The notes under the pieces are model-generated. The model made no database searches, was not told the DNA's origin, and was given only the letters and a program-made list of their open reading frames with translations. A DNA stretch of 64,000 nt, taken from assembly GCF_036634175.1 (NCBI RefSeq), contig NZ_JAZIFX010000001.1, positions 4,464,001 through 4,528,000 of the forward strand, written 5' to 3'. Source of the stretch: Streptomyces sp. P9-A2 (GTDB taxonomy: Bacteria > Actinomycetota > Actinomycetes > Streptomycetales > Streptomycetaceae). Shown here in pieces: positions 32,833-41,110 of the stretch; the stretch's first letter is position 1; every line of letters starts with the position of its first letter. A program made the translations under genes and the position numbers.

Positions 32833-33474
32833 CTACGATCCCAGCCCCGCGGTCGGAAGCCCCGACGGCATTCTGCCGCCCTCGGCCTTCGTGTACGTCT
32901 CGGTGCCGAGGGAGCCCTCCCAGGTGACCTTCAGGGTGGACCCGCTCACCGAGTCGACCGTGCCGCTCGCCCGGTCCTCGTCGCCCCTCGCGCATCGGAG
33001 GCTGATCGTCGAGGTTCCGGCATCCTCCTGTGCGGTGCCGCTGCACACGGTGCCGCCCGTGGCGAAGAGGGCCGCCTGCTCCCCGGTGAACATCAGCGCC
33101 ACGGCCTTGCCGTCGACCGTGGTGAGCCAGCTGCCCTCCAGTTCGCCCGCCGGGGCGTTGCTCGTGTCCGGACCGTCCGGACCGTCCGGACCGTCCGTCC
33201 CACCGGTGCCTCCGGTGCCGCCGTCGGGATCGGCACTGGCCGAGGCGGACGGCTCAGCGGATGGCGTGGAGTCGTCGCCGGAGTCGCTGTCACTGCCGCA
33301 CCCGGTGAGGACGAGCGCGCCGGCCAGCCCCGTGGCCGCGACCGCGAGCCGTATGCGCCGACGTGACACGGTGCGCCAGGAGCGCGACACGGACGCCGCC
33401 GTTTTTGAAGCCCTCACCGAAACCGTTCCCGAGCCCGCCGACGCCTCCGTACCGTCCTGATCCACCGATGTCAC
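32833..33474 (-). CDS. Secreted lipoprotein with Gly/Asp/Pro repeat linker
   Basis: 213 residues from GTG 33474, which has a good site (aggtagggg). An internal GTG at 33369 would start directly at the signal peptide but lacks a site. Signal segment RRIRLAVAATGLAGALVL with lipobox LTGC. After it comes a Ser/Asp-rich linker and GPDGPDGPD repeats (DNA unit GTCCGGACC, about four copies, 33166-33200). The C-terminal ~110 residues are beta-rich (GSWLTTVDGKAVALMFTGE) with two cysteines. Unknown role at the cell surface. Confidence 0.78.
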   Translation of the reverse strand: MTSVDQDGTEASAGSGTVSVRASKTAASVSRSWRTVSRRRIRLAVAATGLAGALVLTGCGSDSDSGDDSTPSAEPSASASADPDGGTGGTGGTDGPDGPDGPDTSNAPAGELEGSWLTTVDGKAVALMFTGEQAALFATGGTVCSGTAQEDAGTSTISLRCARGDEDRASGTVDSVSGSTLKVTWEGSLGTETYTKAEGGRMPSGLPTAGLGS

Positions 33475-34014
33475 CGCAAGCCCCTACCTGTAGCCGGCCA
33501 TGTCGGCCGCAACGACCGCAGACAGCTAACAGGACGTACCCGGCACCCCACCAGCCCTGGTGGCTCACTTCGCGCCGCACCGTCACCGCGCGGTGACGGA
33601 AACAGGTGACGGGAGCGGGGAGCGGGAGCGGGGAACAGGGAACAGGGAGCGGCACGAGGGTGAGGGCGGCCCCGCCGCACTGCCGCGGCGGCAACTCGCG
33701 CGGGTGGTCGGAAAAGGTCGGGCGACAGCCCTGCTTCCCTATGGCGAAAGGAAGTTGACGAAGAAAAGAGACCGCTTGCAGGACTGAAGGGGGTGGAGTA
33801 GGACAGGCGAAGGCGACGAGGGAACAAGCGGGCCCCCGTATGCGTCTCAATCCACACGGGGTTCGGCAGGTCGGGCCGCAGGGCTGTAACTGCGGGAACA
33901 CCGCGCGTGCACGTGCATCTGCCCATGCATTTGCACTTGAACAAAGCTATGATCCGGGTCAGTTGACCACTGCATCAATGGCAACACCAGCCAGTGCACA
34001 ACGGGGAGCGACCT
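33475..34014. other. 540-base divergent intergenic region
   Basis: No supported gene. It contains a run of related short units (GGGAGCGGGGAGC, GGGGAACAGGGAACA, 33610-33650), a C-rich/G-rich stretch, and near 33930-33980 a more AT-rich part (GCATTTGCACTTGAACAAAGC, ATGATCC) that probably carries the promoter of the DUF397 gene. Confidence 0.5.
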
Positions 34015-34314
34015 GTGGACCACGACGTGTACGACGGTGATGTGTACGACGGCGACGTGTACGGCGTCGCCGGCGCGTCCCGCGTGTTCAACGGCATGGC
34101 GGCCACCGGGCTGAACGGTGTGGCCTGGCAGAAGAGCCGGCACAGCAACTCGCAGGGTTCCTGCGTCGAGTTCGCCCGGCTGCCGGGCGGCGAGGTGGCG
34201 GTGCGCAACTCCCGCTTTCCCGAGGGGCCGGCGCTCGTCTACACCCGGGCGGAGATCGAGGCGATGCTCCTCGGTATCAAGGACGGCGAGTTCGACCATT
34301 TGGTCGCCGGCTGA
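34015..34314 (+). CDS. DUF397 protein (small developmental-type regulator partner)
   Basis: 99 residues from GTG 34015 behind ggggagcg. The DUF397 core is AWQKSRHSNSQGSCVEFARL and GGEVAVRNSRFPEGPAL. The N terminus has a short repeat (VYDGD VYDGD VYGVA). In Streptomyces, DUF397 genes are nearly always beside an XRE/DUF5753 regulator and often an HATPase gene, as here; paralogues of this set act in differentiation (BldB/WhiJ/AbaA type loci). Small DUF397 proteins are thought to bind the XRE partner and relieve its repression. Confidence 0.88.
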   Translation: MDHDVYDGDVYDGDVYGVAGASRVFNGMAATGLNGVAWQKSRHSNSQGSCVEFARLPGGEVAVRNSRFPEGPALVYTRAEIEAMLLGIKDGEFDHLVAG

Positions 34315-34440
34315 CGAAGGCGCTTGCCGTGCCGGCCTTGTCCGCCGCACGGGCCTCGCCCGCCGCGGCGGCTTCGCCCGGCAGCCCCTGAGTTCCGCGT
34401 GACGCGCGTAGAAAAGCGGCGCCCCAAGGTGCCGCTTTCG

Positions 34441-34956
34441 TCATTCCCTGCCGGGGGGCCGCAGCAGGAACAGCGCCCAGACGATCTTGCCGCGTCCGCT
34501 CCGCATCGGCTGCCAGCCCCAGCTGTCGCTGAACGACTCGACCAGGAGCAGTCCGCGGCCCGACTCCGCGGAGAAGTCGTCCGCGTCGCGGGTGACGGGC
34601 CCGCGGGTGACGGGGCTGTCGTGGCTGGGGTCGCGCACCGCGCACACCAGCCGTCCGGTCCACCGCATCAGGTGCAGCCGCACCGGAGCCTCCTGGCCCG
34701 CCGGTCGCGGCGCACAGGCCGGCAGGCCGTGCCGCAGGGCGTTGGTGACCAGTTCGGAGACGACCAGGCACACATCGTCGAAACGGTCGTCCAGGTCCCA
34801 CTGCTCGCAGGTCTTCCTGGTGAACTGCCGCGCCTCGCCGACCGCTTCGTAGCGGGTGGGCAGGGAGCAGGAGGCGGTGTCGGACACGGCCGCGGGGTCC
34901 AGCGGCGGAAGGCCCTGCCGTAACGGCTCGAGCATGGTCGATCCATTCGTCCCCAT
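34441..34956 (-). CDS. ATP-binding (HATPase_c) anti-sigma-like protein, TTA-containing
   Basis: 171 residues. ATG 34956 has GGGAG nine bases upstream; the frame is open further but lacks a better start. GHKL fold: N box DDVCLVVSELVTNALRHG (residues ~76-93), G1-like AVRDPSHDSP, and SGRGLLLVESFSDSWGWQP. The N-box Asn is present, unlike in the BldG partner. Residue 12 is a TTA leucine codon (34921-34923), so translation should depend on bldA tRNA. It belongs with the flanking DUF397 and XRE genes. Confidence 0.87.
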   Translation of the reverse strand: MGTNGSTMLEPLRQGLPPLDPAAVSDTASCSLPTRYEAVGEARQFTRKTCEQWDLDDRFDDVCLVVSELVTNALRHGLPACAPRPAGQEAPVRLHLMRWTGRLVCAVRDPSHDSPVTRGPVTRDADDFSAESGRGLLLVESFSDSWGWQPMRSGRGKIVWALFLLRPPGRE

Positions 34957-35262
34957 GCGAGGCACTCCCGGGATTCGCGGTCGTAGCGATACGGCGGTGG
35001 TGCGAAGGCCATGGTTTCGGATGCGTACGGCAGATGCAAGGGCAGATGCACGTGCAGCTGACCGAAATGGGCCCTGCCGTACCGCTTGTTGGGCAATTTT
35101 TCCGCCATATTCGTGTCCCTCCTGTCGCTTCCGTGGCCTGCTTTCTCCTCCTCCCTGCTCGAAACCTCCGCCCGGTTCCATTTCCGTAACCGGGCGAGTA
35201 CTGCTCGGAGTGTTTTAGTGGCAGACTTCGGCCCCTGGCAGACGTTGGGGAGGCTGGCGAAC

Positions 35263-36123
35263 GTGAGCGCGGGAGAGCCGGGATCGGTGGTGCGGCGCAT
35301 GCTGCTCGGATCACAACTCAGGCGACTGCGTGAGGCTCGGGGGATCACGCGGGAGGCGGCGGGCTATTCGATCCGCGCCTCCGAATCGAAGATCAGCCGG
35401 ATGGAGTTGGGCCGGGTGAGCTTCAAGGCCAGGGACGTCGAGGACCTGCTGACGCTGTACGGCATCGGGGACGAGCAGGAGCGGGCCTCGCTGCTCTCCC
35501 TGGCCAAGGAGGCCAATGTCGCGGGCTGGTGGCACAGTTACTCGGATGTGCTGCCCAGCTGGTTCCCCACCTATGTGGGCCTCGAGGGTGCCGCCGCACT
35601 GATCAGGGCGTACGAGGTGCAGTTCGTGCACGGTCTGCTGCAGACCGAGGAGTACGCGCGCGCGGTGGTCCGGCGCGGCATGCAGGGCGCGAGCGAGGCC
35701 GATGTCGAACGACGGGTGGCGCTGCGCCTGGAGCGGCAGAAGTACCTGGTCGCGGAGAACGCCCCCGAGTTCCACGTGGTGCTCGACGAGGCCGCGCTGC
35801 GTCGGCCGTACGGCGACCGCGGGGTGATGAAGGGGCAGCTCCAGCATCTGATCGAGATCTCCGAGCGGCCCAACGTCCGGCTGCAGGTCATGCCGTTCGG
35901 GCTCGGCGGCCACTCCGGTGAGTCCGGGGCGTTCACCGTCCTCAGCTTCCCCGAGTCCGACCTCTCGGACGTCGTGTACATGGAGCAGCTGACGAGCGCG
36001 CTGTACCTCGACAAGGCCGAGGACGTCGCCCAGTACGAGAAGGCGCTCAAGGAGCTCCAGCAGGACAGCCCGGGCCCTTCGGAGAGCCGGGATCTTCTGC
36101 GAGGTCTCCTCCAACTCTCCTGA
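35263..36123 (+). CDS. XRE-family regulator with DUF5753
   Basis: 286 residues from GTG 35263 behind GGGGAGG. N-terminal XRE HTH (LRRLREARGITREAAGYSIRASESKISRME, shown here as the usual helix 1-4 region, residues ~18-47), then a DUF5753 ligand/partner-binding domain from about residue 100 (FPTYVGLEGAAALIRAYE, HGLLQTEEYARAV). This is the DNA-binding member of the DUF397 trio. WhiJ, its best-known relative, represses sporulation genes until its DUF397 partner interferes. Upstream in-frame codons are unlikely to be used. Confidence 0.88.
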   Translation: MSAGEPGSVVRRMLLGSQLRRLREARGITREAAGYSIRASESKISRMELGRVSFKARDVEDLLTLYGIGDEQERASLLSLAKEANVAGWWHSYSDVLPSWFPTYVGLEGAAALIRAYEVQFVHGLLQTEEYARAVVRRGMQGASEADVERRVALRLERQKYLVAENAPEFHVVLDEAALRRPYGDRGVMKGQLQHLIEISERPNVRLQVMPFGLGGHSGESGAFTVLSFPESDLSDVVYMEQLTSALYLDKAEDVAQYEKALKELQQDSPGPSESRDLLRGLLQLS

Positions 36124-36190
36124 AACACCAGTACGATGACGGTCGATCAGGTGCTCGTGGGGCGGACCGGCACCGGGTCGTGCGGCCGAA

Positions 36191-36299
36191 CCGGTCGCAC
36201 GCCGGTCGTATGCCGCTCACACGCCGGTCGCACGACCAACTGCACGCTGGTCGCACGGCCAATTGCACGCCGGTCGCATGCCGATCGCCCGGCGGTCGG
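36191..36299. repeat. array of ~10 imperfect 11-bp repeats upstream of the aldehyde dehydrogenase gene
   Basis: Units close to CCGGTCGCACG follow one another with 11-base (twice 12-base) period: CCGGTCGCACG, CCGGTCGTATG, CCGCTCACACG, CCGGTCGCACG, ACCAACTGCACG, CTGGTCGCACG, GCCAATTGCACG, CCGGTCGCATG, CCGATCGCCCG, GCGGTCGG. The period is close to one DNA turn. It ends about 60 bases before the start codon. Confidence 0.85.
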
Positions 36300-36362
36300 G
36301 GTGTGAGCCGATCCGGGGTGGGCCCGCTTCGGCAGCGAGGGATTGAGGGGTTGAGGGATCAC

Positions 36363-37823
36363 ATGTCGTCGTACTTCACCGACCTGGCCCAGCAGTACAT
36401 CGACGGTGAGTGGCGTCCGGGCACCGGCTCCTGGGACATCATCGACTTCAACCCGTACGACGACGAGAAACTGGCGTCGATCACGATAGCCACCGTCGAC
36501 GAGGTCGACGAGGCCTACCGGGCAGCGGCCCGCGTGCAGAAGCAGTGGGCGGCGACCAACCCGTACGCGCGCCGCGCGGTGCTGGAGAAGGCGCTCGCCC
36601 TGGTCGAGGAGCGCGAGGGCGAGATCACCGAGGCGATCATCGCCGAACTCGGCGGCACGCGCCTGAAGGCGGCCTTCGAGCTCCACCTCGCCAAGGAGTT
36701 CCTGCGCGAGTCGGTGCACCTGGCGCTGCGCCCCGAGGGCCGGATCATCCCCTCGCCGGTGGACGGCAAGGAGAACCGCGTCTACCGCGTGCCCGTCGGT
36801 GTCGTCGGCGTGATCAGCCCGTTCAACTTCCCGTTCCTGCTGTCGCTGAAGTCGGTCGCCCCGGCGCTCGCGCTCGGCAACGGCGTGGTGCTCAAGCCGC
36901 ACCAGAACACCCCCGTCGTCGGCGGGACGCTGATCGCGAAGATCTTCGAGGACGCGGGCCTGCCCGGCGGTCTGCTGAACGTCGTCGTCACCGACATCGC
37001 GGAGATCGGCGACGCCTTCCTCGAGCACCCGGTCCCGAAGGTCATCTCCTTCACCGGCTCCGACGCGGTCGGCCGCCACGTGGCCACCGTCTGCGCACGC
37101 CTCTTCAAGCGCTCGATCCTCGAACTCGGCGGCAACAGCGCGCTGGTGGTCCTCGACGACGCCGACGTCGACTACGCGGTCGACGCGGCCGTGTTCAGCC
37201 GGTACGTCCACCAGGGCCAGGTCTGCATGGCCGCCAACCGGGTGCTGGTGGACCGCGCGGTGGCCGACGAGTTCACCGAGAAGTTCGTCACCAAGGTCAA
37301 GTCCCTCAAGGCCGGCGACCCGCGCGACCCCGGGACCGTCATCGGCCCGGTGATCAACTCCCAGCAGGCGGACTCGCTGGCCGGGGTCGTGGAGCAGGCG
37401 CTCGCCGAGGGCGCGACCGCCCTGGTGCGCGGCGCCCGGACCGACAACCTGGTCGAGCCGTCCGTGCTCACCGGCCTCCCCGCCGACTCCGCCCTGCTCC
37501 GGCAGGAGGTCTTCGGCCCGGTCGCCTTCCTCGTCCCGTTCGACGGCGAGGAGGAGGCCGTACGCCTCGTCAACGACACCCCGTACGGCCTGAGCGGCGC
37601 GGTGCACACCGGGGACATCGAGCGCGGGGTCAACTTCGCCAAGCGGATCGACACCGGCATGTTCCACGTGAACGACGGCACCGTGCACGACGAGCCGATC
37701 GTCCCCTTCGGCGGCGAGAAGAGCTCCGGCAACGGCCGGCTGAACGGCGAGGCGATGCTGGACGCCTTCACCACGATGAAGTGGATCTCGGTGCAGCACG
37801 GCCGCAGCGGATTCCCCTTCTGA
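36363..37823 (+). CDS. Aldehyde dehydrogenase family protein (NAD(P)-dependent)
   Basis: 486 residues from ATG 36363 with gaggggttgaggg upstream. Typical ALDH: cofactor/active-site segment ISPFNFPFLLSLKS, general base Glu in LELGGNSALV (about residue 256), nucleophile Cys in GQVCMAANRVL (about 290), and EVFGPVAFLVPF. The closest types are benzaldehyde / vanillin dehydrogenase-like enzymes (GGEKSSGNGRLNGEAML ending). It oxidises an aldehyde to the acid with NAD(P); the substrate cannot be told. It is preceded by the 11-bp repeat array and followed by a strong hairpin. Confidence 0.92.
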   Translation: MSSYFTDLAQQYIDGEWRPGTGSWDIIDFNPYDDEKLASITIATVDEVDEAYRAAARVQKQWAATNPYARRAVLEKALALVEEREGEITEAIIAELGGTRLKAAFELHLAKEFLRESVHLALRPEGRIIPSPVDGKENRVYRVPVGVVGVISPFNFPFLLSLKSVAPALALGNGVVLKPHQNTPVVGGTLIAKIFEDAGLPGGLLNVVVTDIAEIGDAFLEHPVPKVISFTGSDAVGRHVATVCARLFKRSILELGGNSALVVLDDADVDYAVDAAVFSRYVHQGQVCMAANRVLVDRAVADEFTEKFVTKVKSLKAGDPRDPGTVIGPVINSQQADSLAGVVEQALAEGATALVRGARTDNLVEPSVLTGLPADSALLRQEVFGPVAFLVPFDGEEEAVRLVNDTPYGLSGAVHTGDIERGVNFAKRIDTGMFHVNDGTVHDEPIVPFGGEKSSGNGRLNGEAMLDAFTTMKWISVQHGRSGFPF

Positions 37824-37852
37824 GCCGTCGCTCCCGACTCGTTCCTCCTCGC

Positions 37853-37889
37853 CGGGCCCTTGCGGACAGTACCTGTCCGCAAGGGCCCG
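37853..37889 (+). terminator. terminator after the aldehyde dehydrogenase gene
   Basis: Perfect 17-bp inverted repeat (arms 37853-37869 and 37873-37889) with a 3-base loop. Its centre resembles GGACAGTACCTGTCC, so it could also be a protein-binding palindrome for the downstream gene. Confidence 0.8.
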
Positions 37890-37949
37890 TAGCGTCGTCG
37901 GTGTCAGGGAAACCGGGGCGGAAGCCCTCACCGACGAAAGGCGGCCGTC

Positions 37950-38498
37950 ATGGTCACTCACGTTCCCGCGGAGACCCAGGGCGACGAGCGGGGGGCGCTG
38001 CTGGCCTTCATCGAGGAGCAGCGTGGGGGCATCCGCCGGTCGGTGCTCGGCCTCACCGACGAGCAGGCCGCGTCGCGGCCCACCGCCAGTGAGCTGTCCC
38101 TGGCCGGGCTGCTCAAGCACGTCGCCGAGATCGAGCAGGTCTGGATCGCCCGGGCCAAGGGCGAGCCGCCGGCCGTCCACCGGGACGAGTCGAACTGGCA
38201 CGAGTGCTTCCGGCTGGTCGGAGACGAGACCGTGGAGTCCTGGCTCGCGTACTACGAGAAGGTGGCCACCGAGACGGAGTCGTTCATCCGCGCGGTGCCC
38301 AGCCTCGACGACACCTTCCTGCTGGCGAAGACGTCCTGGAACCCGAAGGAGGAGTGGCTCTCGATGCGCTGGCTGTGCCTGCACCTGATCCGCGAGATCG
38401 CGCGGCACGCCGGCCACGCCGACATCATCCGCGAATCCCTGGACGGGGCCACCGCCTTCGAACTGGTCGCCAAGGAACAGGGCAACTCCTGGGGGTGA
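37950..38498 (+). CDS. DinB/DUF664 family protein
   Basis: 182 residues from ATG 37950 (gaaaggcgg upstream). Four-helix DinB-like fold with the three expected metal-ligand histidines: His in LLKHVAEIEQVW (residue ~51), then LIREIARHAGHADIIRESLDG (residues ~146-166, HxxxH). Members include mycothiol-dependent S-transferases and hydrolases in actinobacteria, so thiol-linked detoxification is possible. It is directly upstream of the PadR gene (25-base gap). Confidence 0.85.
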   Translation: MVTHVPAETQGDERGALLAFIEEQRGGIRRSVLGLTDEQAASRPTASELSLAGLLKHVAEIEQVWIARAKGEPPAVHRDESNWHECFRLVGDETVESWLAYYEKVATETESFIRAVPSLDDTFLLAKTSWNPKEEWLSMRWLCLHLIREIARHAGHADIIRESLDGATAFELVAKEQGNSWG

Positions 38499-38523
38499 GC
38501 CGTGGCGCCCTACGCTGGACCGC

Positions 38524-39165
38524 ATGTCAGCGATCCGTCTCCTCGTGCTCGGCGCGGTGCGCCAGCACGGGCGGGCCCACGGCTACCAGGTACGCAACGA
38601 CCTGGAGTACTGGGGCGCGCACGAGTGGTCCAACGCCAAGCCCGGCTCGATCTACCACGCCCTGAAGCAGATGGCGAAGCAGGGACTGCTGCACGCGCAC
38701 GAGATCGCGCCCTCGACGGCCGGCGGTCCGCCGCGCACCGAGTACGAGATCACGGCGGCGGGCGACGAGGAGTACTTCAGGCTGCTGCGCGAGGCCCTCG
38801 TCTCCTACGACCAGAAGACGGACGTGAAGTCGGCGGCGATCGGCTTCGTCGTCGACCTGCCGCGGCAGGAGGCGACGGCGCTGCTCAAGGAGCGGATCCG
38901 GCGCATCGAGGAGTGGCGGGCCGCGGTCACCGAGCACTACGTGCCCGAGGGCGGTCCCGAGCCGCTGGGGCACATCGGCGAGATCATGAACCTGTGGGTG
39001 CACACGGCCGACGCCGAGGCCGAGTGGACCAGGGGGCTGATCGGGCGGATCGAGGCCGGGGCCTACACCTTCGCCGGGGAGGGCGAGCCGTTCGTCGGTG
39101 TCCTGGCCGAGGACCAGGAGAACCCGTACGCGACGGGGGAGCGGCACCCGGGGGACGAGGGCTGA
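38524..39165 (+). CDS. PadR-family repressor
   Basis: 213 residues. ATG 38524 follows a TACGCT box by 7 bases, so the mRNA may be leaderless. N-terminal winged helix: IRLLVLGAVRQHGRAHGYQV, then SIYHALKQMAKQGLL and RTEYEITAAGDEEY; C-terminal dimerisation helices. PadR proteins often repress adjacent drug-exporter genes and are released by the drug. Here a DrrAB-type ABC exporter follows, with a palindromic operator in between. Confidence 0.9.
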   Translation: MSAIRLLVLGAVRQHGRAHGYQVRNDLEYWGAHEWSNAKPGSIYHALKQMAKQGLLHAHEIAPSTAGGPPRTEYEITAAGDEEYFRLLREALVSYDQKTDVKSAAIGFVVDLPRQEATALLKERIRRIEEWRAAVTEHYVPEGGPEPLGHIGEIMNLWVHTADAEAEWTRGLIGRIEAGAYTFAGEGEPFVGVLAEDQENPYATGERHPGDEG

Positions 39166-39191
39166 TCCGGTCGCCCGCCCATTAATCAAGT

Positions 39192-39247
39192 TTGACCAAT
39201 GGGCTGGATGCCGCTTACCTTCGAAAGCGTGTAGTCAAATTTGACTA
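39192..39247 (+). promoter_or_regulatory. promoter and PadR operator of the ABC exporter
   Basis: TTGACC (39192-39197) and TACCTT (39216-39221) with an 18-base spacer form a promoter. A perfect 16-base palindrome TAGTCAAATTTGACTA lies at 39232-39247, just after the expected start of transcription, and a half-site (TCAAGTTTGACC) overlaps the -35. The position fits repression by the preceding PadR protein. Confidence 0.75.
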
Positions 39248-39261
39248 GCAAGGGAGTCGCA

Positions 39262-40290
39262 GTGGCCGACGCGGCGATCATCGTCGAGGAAGCACGCAAG
39301 ACGTACGGCGGGAAGAGCGCGAAGAGCGCGAAGAACCCGAGGAGCACGAGGAGCACGAAGAGCACGAGGATCACAGAGCACGGCAGGCCCGCGCTGGACG
39401 GGCTGGACCTCACGGTCGCGCGCGGCACGGTGCACGGCGTGCTCGGCCCGAACGGCGCGGGCAAGACCACCCTGGTCCGGGTCCTGGCCACCCTGCTGCG
39501 CCCCGACGCGGGCCGGATCGAGGTGGCGGGCCACGACGTGGTGCGCGAGGCGTACGCGGTACGCCGGCGCATCGGCCTGCTCGGCCAGCACGCGGCCCTC
39601 GACGAGGAGCTCGGCGGCCGGCAGAACCTCGAACTGTTCGGCCGCCTGCACCACCTGGGCGCGCGACGCGCCCGTGCGCGGGCCGACGAACTCCTGGCGC
39701 GCTTCGACCTCGCCGGAACCGGCCGCAAGGCGGTACGGCAGTACAGCGGGGGCATGCGGCGCCGCCTGGACCTCGCCGCCTCCCTGATCACCGAACCGGA
39801 GGTGCTCTTCCTGGACGAACCGACCACCGGTCTCGATCCGCGCGGCCGCGCGGAGGTGTGGGACTCGGTCCGCTCCCTGGTCGACGGCGGTACGACCGTC
39901 CTGCTCACCACCCAGTACCTGGAGGAGGCCGACCAGCTCGCCGACCGCGTCTCGGTCGTGGACGCCGGCCGGGTCGTCGCCGACGGCACGGCGGACGAGC
40001 TCAAGGCGGCCACCGGCGGCGACCGCGTCGACGTCGTCCTGCGCGACGCCGGGCAGCTGGGCGCGGCCGTCGCCCTGCTGCCCGTACCGAAGGACCGGAT
40101 CACCGTGGACACCGACCGCCGACTGCTGAGCGCCCCGGTCACCGACCGCATGGCGGCCCTGGCCGGGATCGTCCGCGCACTGGAGGAGGCGGACATCCAG
40201 GCCGAGGACATCGCCCTCAGGCGCCCGACGCTCGACGAGGTGTTCCTGCGGCTCACCGGCCACGACGAGCGAGTGAAGGAGACCGCGTGA
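39262..40290 (+). CDS. DrrA-like ABC transporter ATPase with a repeat insert
   Basis: 342 residues from GTG 39262 (aagggag upstream). Walker [11 protein letters not shown] (residue ~70), Q-loop [14 protein letters not shown], signature [15 protein letters not shown], Walker [16 protein letters not shown]-loop LLTTQYLEE. DrrA-type daunorubicin-resistance ATPase. Between the first beta strand (KTYGG) and GLDL is a low-complexity insert coded by seven 9-base repeats (39312-39374), giving [19 protein letters not shown]; relatives lack it as far as I remember. The stop overlaps the permease GTG. Confidence 0.9.
   Translation: MADAAIIVEEARKTYGGKSAKSAKNPRSTRSTKSTRITEHGRPALDGLDLTVARGTVHGVLGPNGAGKTTLVRVLATLLRPDAGRIEVAGHDVVREAYAVRRRIGLLGQHAALDEELGGRQNLELFGRLHHLGARRARARADELLARFDLAGTGRKAVRQYSGGMRRRLDLAASLITEPEVLFLDEPTTGLDPRGRAEVWDSVRSLVDGGTTVLLTTQYLEEADQLADRVSVVDAGRVVADGTADELKAATGGDRVDVVLRDAGQLGAAVALLPVPKDRITVDTDRRLLSAPVTDRMAALAGIVRALEEADIQAEDIALRRPTLDEVFLRLTGHDERVKETA
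39312..39374 (+). repeat. seven 9-bp repeats inside the ABC ATPase gene
   Basis: Units GAAGAGCGC, GAAGAGCGC, GAAGAACCC, GAGGAGCAC, GAGGAGCAC, GAAGAGCAC, GAGGATCAC in tandem, adding about 21 Ser/Lys/Arg/Thr residues near the N terminus in frame. Confidence 0.9.
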
Positions 40291-41048
40291 CCACCCACGC
40301 CCTGACCGACTCCTGGACCATGACCCGCCGCGAACTCGCCCGCTGGGGACGCCAGCCGGTGGCGGTGGTGGTGAACCTGGTCTTCCCGGTGATGCTGCTG
40401 CTGATGTTCGGCTACCTGATCGGCGGCGGCCGGGGCGTGAGCGGCGCCTACCTCGACTACCTGCTCCCCGGCATGCTCGCGCTCACCATGGCCTTCGGCC
40501 TGGAGGGCACCATGGTCGCCGTCACCCAGGACCTGAACAAGGGCGTCGTCGACCGCTTCCGCTCCATGCCGATGGCCAACGGTGCCGTTCTGGTCGGCCG
40601 TTCCGCCGCCGACATGCTCCAGTCGGCGCTCGGCCTGGCGGTGCTCCTCGCCGTCGCCGCCGCGCTCGGCTGGCGCACGCAGGGCGGCCCGGTCGGCTTC
40701 CTGGGTGCCGTGGGGCTGCTCCTGCTGTTCCGTTTCGCGATGCTGTGGATCGGCATCCACCTGGCACTGGTGGCGGGGAAGCCCGAACTGGTGCAGGCGG
40801 TGCAGATCCTGGTCTGGCCGGTCGGTTTCCTGTCCAACGCCATCGCCGTACCCGAGTCCATGCCCGACTGGCTCGGCACGGTCGTCCAGTGGAACCCGAT
40901 GTCCCAGACGGCCACGGCCGTACGCGACCTCTTCGGCAGTCCCGGCGGGGAACCGGGGCACGTGTGGGCGGCCGTCGCCTGGCCCCTGGCGCTGCTCGCG
41001 GTGTTCTTCCCGCTGGCGGTACGCAGGTTCGCGCGGCTGAGCCGTTAG
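40287..41048 (+). CDS. DrrB-like ABC transporter permease (ABC-2)
   Basis: 253 residues, GTG start overlapping the ATPase stop by four bases. Six hydrophobic segments: [66 protein letters not shown], and a C-terminal [12 protein letters not shown]. The ABC-2 motif region [19 protein letters not shown] is present. It forms an exporter with the ATPase; a drug or lipid is the likely cargo given PadR control. A bidirectional terminator follows. Confidence 0.9.
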   Translation: MTTHALTDSWTMTRRELARWGRQPVAVVVNLVFPVMLLLMFGYLIGGGRGVSGAYLDYLLPGMLALTMAFGLEGTMVAVTQDLNKGVVDRFRSMPMANGAVLVGRSAADMLQSALGLAVLLAVAAALGWRTQGGPVGFLGAVGLLLLFRFAMLWIGIHLALVAGKPELVQAVQILVWPVGFLSNAIAVPESMPDWLGTVVQWNPMSQTATAVRDLFGSPGGEPGHVWAAVAWPLALLAVFFPLAVRRFARLSR

Positions 41049-41061
41049 CCGGCCCCGGCGG

Positions 41062-41105
41062 CCCGGCCCCGGGCCCGCTCACCACTGAGCGGGCCCGGGG
41101 CCGGG
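41062..41105. terminator. bidirectional terminator between the permease and gad genes
   Basis: Perfect 20-bp stem (41062-41081 with 41086-41105) and a CCAC loop between two converging genes. The strongest hairpin in the window. Confidence 0.9.
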
Positions 41106-41110
41106 TCCGC

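Noticed and set aside
33290..33944. Minus-strand ORFs in the region before the DUF397 gene
   Set aside because: No coding bias, no start signal, and they run through simple G-rich repeats.
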